DNA of 64,000 bases. It comes from Piscinibacter sp047602365 (GTDB taxonomy: Bacteria; Pseudomonadota; Gammaproteobacteria; Burkholderiales; Burkholderiaceae_C). Under the pieces are notes generated by a model. The model ran no database searches. It was not told where the DNA came from and worked only from the letters and a program-made list of their open reading frames with translations. How positions within the stretch are numbered: the first letter of the stretch is position 1; each line of letters begins with the position of its first letter. Positions 57,564-64,000 of the stretch are shown here, one piece after another. The position numbers and the translations under genes are program-made. The stretch spans positions 2,032,985 to 2,096,984 of the forward strand of contig JASGHM010000001.1 of the NCBI GenBank assembly GCA_047602365.1, given 5' to 3'.

Positions 57564-59666
57564 ATGGCCCGCAAGACACCCATCGAGCGCTATCGCAACA
57601 TCGGCATCTCGGCGCACATCGACGCCGGCAAGACGACGACGACCGAGCGCATCCTCTACTACACCGGTGTGAACCACAAGATCGGTGAAGTGCACGACGG
57701 CGCCGCCACGATGGACTGGATGGAGCAGGAGCAGGAGCGTGGCATCACGATCACGTCGGCTGCGACCACCTGCTTCTGGAAGGGCATGGACCTGTCCTAT
57801 CCGGAGCACCGCTTCAACATCATCGACACCCCGGGCCACGTCGACTTCACCATCGAGGTGGAGCGTTCGATGCGCGTGCTCGACGGCGCCTGCATGGTGT
57901 ACTGCGCCGTGGGCGGCGTGCAGCCGCAATCCGAGACCGTCTGGCGTCAGGCCAACAAGTACAAGGTGCCGCGCCTCGCGTTCGTCAACAAGATGGACCG
58001 CACCGGTGCGAACTTCTTCAAGGTCTACGACCAGATGAAGGCGCGCCTGAAGGCCAACCCGGTGCCCGTCGTCGTGCCGATCGGCGCGGAAGAGAACTTC
58101 GTCGGCGTGATCGACCTGTTCAAGATGAAGGCGATCATCTGGGACGAGGCCTCGCAGGGCATGAAGTTCAGCTACGAGGACATTCCGGCGAACCTGGCCG
58201 ACGAGGCGCAGAAGTGGCGCGAGAACATGGTCGAGGCCGCGGCCGAGGCCAGCGAAGAGCTGATGAACAAGTACCTCGAGTCGGGCGAACTGACCGAGGA
58301 AGAGATCAAGCAGGGCATCCGTACGCGCACCATCGCGACGGAGATCCAGCCGATGCTGTGCGGCACCGCCTTCAAGAACAAGGGCGTGCAGCGCATGCTC
58401 GACGCCGTCATCGACTTCCTGCCTTCGCCGATCGACATCCCGCCGGTGCCGGGCACCGACGAGGACGACAAGGAAGTGGTCCGCAAGGCCGACGACGGCG
58501 AGAAGTTCGCTGCGCTGGCGTTCAAGCTGATGACCGACCCGTACGTCGGCCAGCTGACGTTCGTGCGCGTGTACTCGGGCGTGCTGAAGTCGGGCGACTC
58601 GGTCTACAACCCGATCCGCGGCAAGAAGGAGCGCATCGGCCGGATCCTGCAGATGCACGCCAACCAGCGTGAAGAGATCAAGGAGATCCTGGCCGGCGAC
58701 ATCGCCGCCTGCGTGGGCCTGAAGGACGTGACGACCGGCGAGACGCTGTGCGATCCGGAACACGTGATCACGCTCGAGAAGATGGTCTTCCCGGAGCCGG
58801 TGATCTCGCAGGCTGTCGAGCCGAAGACCAAGGCCGACCAGGAGAAGATGGGCATCGCCCTGTCGCGCCTGGCCGCCGAGGATCCGTCGTTCCGCCTGCG
58901 CACCGACGAAGAATCCGGCCAGACCATCATCTCCGGCATGGGCGAGCTGCACCTGGAAATCATCGTCGACCGCATGAAGCGCGAGTTCGGCGTGGAAGCC
59001 AACGTCGGCAAGCCGCAGGTGGCCTACCGCGAGACGATCCGCAAGACCGCGACCGACGTCGAAGGCAAGTTCGTGCGCCAGTCGGGCGGCAAGGGCCAGT
59101 ACGGCCACGTCGTCTTCACGGTCGAGCCGCAGGAGCCGGGCAAGGGCTTCCAGTTCGTCGACGCGATCAAGGGCGGCGTGGTGCCGCGCGAGTTCATCCC
59201 GGCGGTCGAGAAGGGCGTGGTCGACACGCTGCCGAACGGCGTGCTGGCGGGCTACCCGGTGGTCGACGTGAAGGTCACGCTGACCTTCGGTTCGTACCAC
59301 GAGGTCGACTCGAACGAAAACGCCTTCAAGATGGCCGCGTCGATGGGCTTCAAAGAAGCCTGCCGCAAGGCCAGCCCCGTGATCCTCGAGCCGATGATGG
59401 CGGTCGAAGTCGAGACGCCGGAAGACTACGCCGGCTCGGTGATGGGCGACCTGTCGTCCCGTCGCGGCATGGTGCAGGGCATGGACGACATGCCTGGCGG
59501 CGGCAAGATCATCAAGGCCGAGGTGCCGCTGTCGGAGATGTTCGGCTACTCGACCACGCTGCGCTCGATGTCGCAGGGCCGCGCGACGTACACGATGGAG
59601 TTCAAGCACTACAGCGAAGCTCCGAAGAACGTCGCCGACGCGATCATCACCGCGCGCGGCAAGTAA
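57564..59666 (+). CDS. fusA: Elongation factor G
   Basis: A 700-residue GTPase that drives ribosomal translocation. G1 AHIDAGKTTTTERIL, G3 DTPGHVDFT and G4 NKMDRTGAN are in place; domain IV contains GGKGQYGHVVF. Length is standard for EF-G1. Ribosome site TGGAGTG stands before the ATG. tuf copy 2 follows after 117 bases. Confidence 0.98.
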   Translation: MARKTPIERYRNIGISAHIDAGKTTTTERILYYTGVNHKIGEVHDGAATMDWMEQEQERGITITSAATTCFWKGMDLSYPEHRFNIIDTPGHVDFTIEVERSMRVLDGACMVYCAVGGVQPQSETVWRQANKYKVPRLAFVNKMDRTGANFFKVYDQMKARLKANPVPVVVPIGAEENFVGVIDLFKMKAIIWDEASQGMKFSYEDIPANLADEAQKWRENMVEAAAEASEELMNKYLESGELTEEEIKQGIRTRTIATEIQPMLCGTAFKNKGVQRMLDAVIDFLPSPIDIPPVPGTDEDDKEVVRKADDGEKFAALAFKLMTDPYVGQLTFVRVYSGVLKSGDSVYNPIRGKKERIGRILQMHANQREEIKEILAGDIAACVGLKDVTTGETLCDPEHVITLEKMVFPEPVISQAVEPKTKADQEKMGIALSRLAAEDPSFRLRTDEESGQTIISGMGELHLEIIVDRMKREFGVEANVGKPQVAYRETIRKTATDVEGKFVRQSGGKGQYGHVVFTVEPQEPGKGFQFVDAIKGGVVPREFIPAVEKGVVDTLPNGVLAGYPVVDVKVTLTFGSYHEVDSNENAFKMAASMGFKEACRKASPVILEPMMAVEVETPEDYAGSVMGDLSSRRGMVQGMDDMPGGGKIIKAEVPLSEMFGYSTTLRSMSQGRATYTMEFKHYSEAPKNVADAIITARGK

Positions 59667-59783
59667 GCAATCAAGCCGGTCTTCGGCGCGACGCCGCCTG
59701 CTGCCAGTGGCAGGCGAATCAGCGAGCCGCCGGAGACCTTAAACCGCACACTGGACAACGCTCTTTGAACTGGGAGTTCTGAA

Positions 59784-60974
<1,191 letters not shown>

Positions 60975-60985
60975 GGAGCGGAACC

Positions 60986-61297
60986 ATGCAGAAGCAGAAG
61001 ATCCGCATCCGCCTGAAGGCCTTCGACTACAAGCTGATCGACCAGTCGGCTCTGGAGATCGTCGACACCGCCAAGCGCACCGGCGCGATCGTCAAGGGCC
61101 CGGTGCCCCTGCCGACCCGCATGCAGCGTTTCGACATCCTGCGCTCGCCGCACGTCAACAAGACGAGCCGCGACCAGTTCGAGATCCGCACGCACCAGCG
61201 CCTGATGGACATCGTCGACCCGACCGACAAGACCGTGGACGCGCTGATGAAGCTCGACCTCCCGGCCGGCGTGGACGTGGAAATCAAACTGCAGTAA
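60986..61297 (+). CDS. rpsJ: 30S ribosomal protein S10
   Basis: A 103-residue S10, also the NusB/NusG partner in antitermination. IRLKAFDYKLIDQSALEIV and RSPHVNKTSRDQFEIRTHQR are typical. AAGGAG stands before the ATG. It directly follows tufA, so the str and S10 units are probably transcribed together. Confidence 0.98.
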   Translation: MQKQKIRIRLKAFDYKLIDQSALEIVDTAKRTGAIVKGPVPLPTRMQRFDILRSPHVNKTSRDQFEIRTHQRLMDIVDPTDKTVDALMKLDLPAGVDVEIKLQ

Positions 61298-61312
61298 ACT
61301 CTGCGGTTTTCC

Positions 61313-61337
61313 GGCCCGGCAGCTCCCCTGCCGGGCC
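61313..61337 (+). promoter_or_regulatory. Strong hairpin between rpsJ and rplC
   Basis: GGCCCGGCAG, CTCCC, CTGCCGGGCC: a perfect 10-bp stem starting 16 bases after the rpsJ stop and ending 46 bases before rplC. No T-run follows. It may tune read-through or protect the message end; L4-type control of the S10 operon normally lies upstream of rpsJ. Confidence 0.65.
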
Positions 61338-61383
61338 AAACTCATCAGCCCCGCCAATCGATGTGGGGCATTGGAGCTAACAC

Positions 61384-62055
61384 ATGAGTCTGAGCAACCG
61401 TCTCGGTTTGCTGGGCCGCAAGGTGGGCATGATGCGCATCTTCACGGACGATGGCGACGCCATTCCCGTGACGGTGCTCGACGTGTCGAACAACCGCGTC
61501 ACCCAGGTCAAGACCGCTGAAACCGACGGCTACACGGCGATCCAGGTCGCCTACGGCACGCGCAAGGCGAGCCGCGTCACCAAGCCGGAAGCTGGCCACC
61601 TCGCGAAAGCGGGCGTCGAGGCCGGCGAGGTCCTCAAGGAATTCCGCGTCGCCGCCGACGTTGCCGCCGGGCTGAAGCCGGGCGCCACGATTCCGGTGAC
61701 CACCTTCGCCGTGGGCCAGCTCGTCGACGTGCAGGGCACCTCGATCGGCAAGGGTTTCACCGGCACGATCAAGCGCCACAACTTCGGCTCGCAGCGCGCG
61801 TCGCACGGCAACAGCCGTTCGCACAACGTGCCGGGCTCGATCTCGATGGCGCAGGACCCGGGCCGCGTGTTTCCGGGCAAGAAGATGTCCGGCCACCTCG
61901 GTGACGTGACCAAGACCGTGCAGAACCTCGACATCGTCCGCGTCGACGAAGCCCGCCAGCTGCTGCTGGTGCGTGGCGCGGTTCCGGGTGCGAAGAACGG
62001 CCATGTGGTCGTCAGCCCGGCCGTCAAGGTCAAGGCCAAGAAGGGAGCCCAGTGA
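61384..62055 (+). CDS. rplC: 50S ribosomal protein L3
   Basis: A 223-residue L3, an early assembly protein of the large subunit. It has GLLGRKVGMMRIFTDDG and the loop SISMAQDPGRVFPGKKMSGH, whose Gln corresponds to the PrmB methylation site. Its stop overlaps the rplD start by one base (TGATG). Confidence 0.98.
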   Translation: MSLSNRLGLLGRKVGMMRIFTDDGDAIPVTVLDVSNNRVTQVKTAETDGYTAIQVAYGTRKASRVTKPEAGHLAKAGVEAGEVLKEFRVAADVAAGLKPGATIPVTTFAVGQLVDVQGTSIGKGFTGTIKRHNFGSQRASHGNSRSHNVPGSISMAQDPGRVFPGKKMSGHLGDVTKTVQNLDIVRVDEARQLLLVRGAVPGAKNGHVVVSPAVKVKAKKGAQ

Positions 62056-62675
62056 TGCAACTCGAGCTCCTGAACGAACAGGGTCAGGCGACCTCGAAGG
62101 TCGACGCGCCGGACACCGTGTTCGCGCGTGACTACAACGAAGCGCTCGTCCACCAGGTCGTCGTGGCCTTCCAGGCCAACGCGCGCCAGGGCACCCGTGC
62201 CCAGCTGGACCGCGCGATGGTCAAGCACTCGACCAAGAAGCCGTTCCGCCAGAAGGGCACCGGCCGCGCCCGCGCGGGCATGACCTCCTCGCCGCTGTGG
62301 CGTGGGGGCGGTCGCATCTTCCCGAACTCGCCGGACGAGAACTTCAGCCAGAAGGTCAACAAGAAGATGTACCGCGCCGGCATGGCCGCCATCTTCTCGC
62401 AGCTGGCCCGCGAAGGCCGCGTCGCCGTGGTCGACTCGATCTCGGTCGAGGCGCCCAAGACCAAGCTGCTGGCCGACAAGTTCAAGGCCATGGGCCTGGA
62501 CTCGGTGCTGGTGATCGCCGACCAGGTCGACGACAACCTCGCGCTGGCTTCGCGCAACCTGGCCAACGTGCTGGTGGTCGAGCCGCGCTACGCCGATCCG
62601 CTGTCGCTGGTCTTCTACAAGAAGGTGCTGGTGACCAAGGCGGCGATGGAGCAGCTCAAGGAGATGTTCGCATGA
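62055..62675 (+). CDS. rplD: 50S ribosomal protein L4
   Basis: A 206-residue L4 lining the exit tunnel, with KGTGRARAGMTSSPLWRGGG in the extended loop where macrolide resistance changes occur; it looks wild type. The ATG at 62055 is preferred over the GTG one codon upstream. It overlaps rplW by 4 bases. Confidence 0.98.
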   Translation: MQLELLNEQGQATSKVDAPDTVFARDYNEALVHQVVVAFQANARQGTRAQLDRAMVKHSTKKPFRQKGTGRARAGMTSSPLWRGGGRIFPNSPDENFSQKVNKKMYRAGMAAIFSQLAREGRVAVVDSISVEAPKTKLLADKFKAMGLDSVLVIADQVDDNLALASRNLANVLVVEPRYADPLSLVFYKKVLVTKAAMEQLKEMFA

Positions 62676-62986
62676 GCGCCGTGAAATTCGACGAGGGCCG
62701 TCTGGCCCAGGTGCTGGTGGCGCCCATCGTGTCCGAGAAGGCCACGTCCGCCGCCGAGAAGAACAACCAGGTGCTGTTCAAGGTCCTGCGCGACGCGACC
62801 AAGCCCGAGATCAAGGCGGCCGTCGAGCTGATGTTCAAGGTCGAGGTGAAGTCGGTCTCGACCGTGACCCAGAAGGGCAAGATCAAGCGCTTCGGCAAGA
62901 GCATCGGCCGCCGCGACCACGTCAAGAAGGCGTACGTGTCGCTGAAGCCGGGCCAGGAGCTCAACTTCTCCGGGGAGGCCGCGTAA
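62672..62986 (+). CDS. rplW: 50S ribosomal protein L23
   Basis: A 104-residue L23 at the tunnel exit, docking site of trigger factor and SRP. VAPIVSEKATSAAEKNNQVLF and KAAVELMFKVEVKSV are typical. Its start overlaps rplD by 4 bases, and its TAA shares one base with the rplB ATG. Confidence 0.98.
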   Translation: MSAVKFDEGRLAQVLVAPIVSEKATSAAEKNNQVLFKVLRDATKPEIKAAVELMFKVEVKSVSTVTQKGKIKRFGKSIGRRDHVKKAYVSLKPGQELNFSGEAA

Positions 62987-63810
62987 TGGCCATCGTCAAA
63001 GTCAAGCCCACTTCGCCCGGCCGCCGTGGCGTGGTGAAGGTGGTGCACGCGCACCTGCACAAGGGTGCGCCCGAGGCATCGCTGCTCGAGCCGCAGAAGC
63101 AGAAGTCCGGCCGCAACAACAACGGCCACATCACGATGCGCCACAAGGGCGGTGGTCACAAGCACCACTACCGCGTGGTCGACTTCGTGCGCAACAAGGA
63201 CGGCATCCCGGCGAAGGTCGAGCGCATCGAGTACGACCCGAACCGCACCGCCCACATCGCGCTGGTGTGCTACGCCGACGGCGAGCGTCGCTACATCATC
63301 GCCCCGCGCGGCCTCGAAGTCGGCGCGACGGTGCTGTCCGGCGCCGAGGCCCCGATCAAGGCCGGCAACACGCTGCCGATCCGCAACATCCCGGTGGGTT
63401 CGATCATCCACTGCGTCGAGATGCTGCCGGGCAAGGGCGCGCAGATCGCGCGCTCGGCCGGCACCGCGGTGACGCTGCTGGCGCGCGAAGGCACCTACGC
63501 CCAGCTGCGCCTGCGCTCGGGTGAGGTTCGCAAGATCCACATCGACTGCCGCGCCACCATCGGCGAGGTGTCGAACGAGGAACACAGCCTGCGCCAGTAC
63601 GGCAAGGCCGGTGCGATCCGCTGGAAGGGCGTGCGCCCGACCGTCCGCGGCGTCGCAATGAACCCGGTGGACCACCCGCACGGCGGCGGCGAAGGCCGCA
63701 CCGGCGAGGGCCAGGTGCCGGTGTCGCCGTGGAACACGATGACCAAGGGCTACCGCACGCGCAACAACAAGCGTACGCAGACGATGATCGTCTCGCGTCG
63801 CAAGAAGTAA
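62986..63810 (+). CDS. rplB: 50S ribosomal protein L2
   Basis: A 274-residue L2 near the peptidyl-transferase centre. It opens AIVKVKPTSPGRRGVVKV, slightly shorter in the first loop than the Escherichia coli protein. The conserved GVAMNPVDHPHGGGEGR, with the functionally important His, is intact. Confidence 0.98.
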   Translation: MAIVKVKPTSPGRRGVVKVVHAHLHKGAPEASLLEPQKQKSGRNNNGHITMRHKGGGHKHHYRVVDFVRNKDGIPAKVERIEYDPNRTAHIALVCYADGERRYIIAPRGLEVGATVLSGAEAPIKAGNTLPIRNIPVGSIIHCVEMLPGKGAQIARSAGTAVTLLAREGTYAQLRLRSGEVRKIHIDCRATIGEVSNEEHSLRQYGKAGAIRWKGVRPTVRGVAMNPVDHPHGGGEGRTGEGQVPVSPWNTMTKGYRTRNNKRTQTMIVSRRKK

Positions 63811-63822
63811 GGGGCCGACGAC

Positions 63823-64000
63823 ATGACCCGTTCGCTCAAGAAGGGTCCCTTCGTGGACCACCACCTGATGGCCAAGGTCGAGAAGGCCGCCGCCATCAAG
63901 GACAAGAAGCCCATCAAGACCTGGTCGCGCCGCAGCACGATCCTGCCCGAGTTCATCGGGCTGACGATCGCCGTGCACAACGGCAAGCAGCACGTCCCCG
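63823..64000 (+). CDS. rpsS: 30S ribosomal protein S19 (partial)
   Basis: The first 59 codons of S19 (MTRSLKKGPFVDHHL, WSRRSTILPEFIGLTIAVHN), cut by the right edge of the window. It begins 12 bases after rplB, as in the standard S10 operon order. Confidence 0.97.
   Translation, partial: MTRSLKKGPFVDHHLMAKVEKAAAIKDKKPIKTWSRRSTILPEFIGLTIAVHNGKQHVP

Overview
The window is GC-rich, densely packed bacterial chromosome. The order of its translation genes (tRNA-Tyr, tRNA-Gly, tRNA-Thr, tuf, tRNA-Trp, secE, nusG, rplK, rplA, rplJ, rplL, rpoB, rpoC, rpsL, rpsG, fusA, second tuf, rpsJ, rplC, rplD, rplW, rplB, rpsS) and the protein sequences point to a betaproteobacterium of the order Burkholderiales, probably of the Leptothrix/Rubrivivax/Methylibium kind. 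That placement is an inference from gene order and protein resemblance; no database search was possible.

Region 1 (1-1855, + strand): the end of an unrecognised membrane protein, a DUF454/YbaN membrane protein and a His-rich cation-diffusion-facilitator metal exporter, overlapping head to tail. A doubtful small ORF follows.

Region 2 (1856-19216, - strand): the most unusual part of the window. Seventeen genes lie in one direction with gaps of 42 bases or less, apart from the last junction, and many overlap by 4 or 14 bases. From the promoter-proximal end they encode an ApbE flavin transferase, a three-haem HzsA-like lipoprotein, a small lipoprotein with a CX4CH haem-like motif, two outer-membrane beta-barrels (one with an SH3b domain), a TlpA-type thioredoxin, a DUF4266 lipoprotein ending in GGGCGCN, a DUF3570 barrel, a periplasmic protein of unknown function and three TPR proteins. 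The operon ends with a small exported protein, an ExbB/TolQ channel, two ExbD/TolR proteins and a TonB-like AgmX/PglI-domain protein. It looks like a proton-motive-force-driven trans-envelope machine joined to an extracytoplasmic redox module.

Region 3 (19399-24446, - strand): a small catabolic operon with a GntR/FadR-type regulator, a phytanoyl-CoA-type dioxygenase, an SAF-domain dehydrogenase, a cupin and an N-acyl-D-amino-acid deacylase-like amidohydrolase. A perfect 22-bp palindrome stands in front of the regulator gene. An 81-bp repeat shared with region 2 ends exactly four bases before a start codon at both of its sites.

Region 4 (24558-41639): argG on the + strand; then a - strand chemotaxis operon (soluble MCP, cheY, STAS, cheA, PAS-HAMP MCP, cheW, cheR, cheD, cheB) resembling the Aer2/McpB-type clusters; then a chalcone-isomerase-fold protein; then a + strand trp operon with a candidate leader peptide (trpL, trpE, trpG, threonine aldolase, trpD, trpC) running into a variant uracil-DNA glycosylase.

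Region 5 (41667-64000, + strand): the tRNA/tuf/sec/rif/str/S10 cluster. As given, rpoC carries three single-base insertions that break its frame, most likely sequence errors. A clear terminator follows rpoC, then a remnant of mgsA, an AT-rich patch and a convergent PIN-domain gene. The str promoter lies in front of rpsL. The two tuf genes are almost identical. The window ends inside rpsS.
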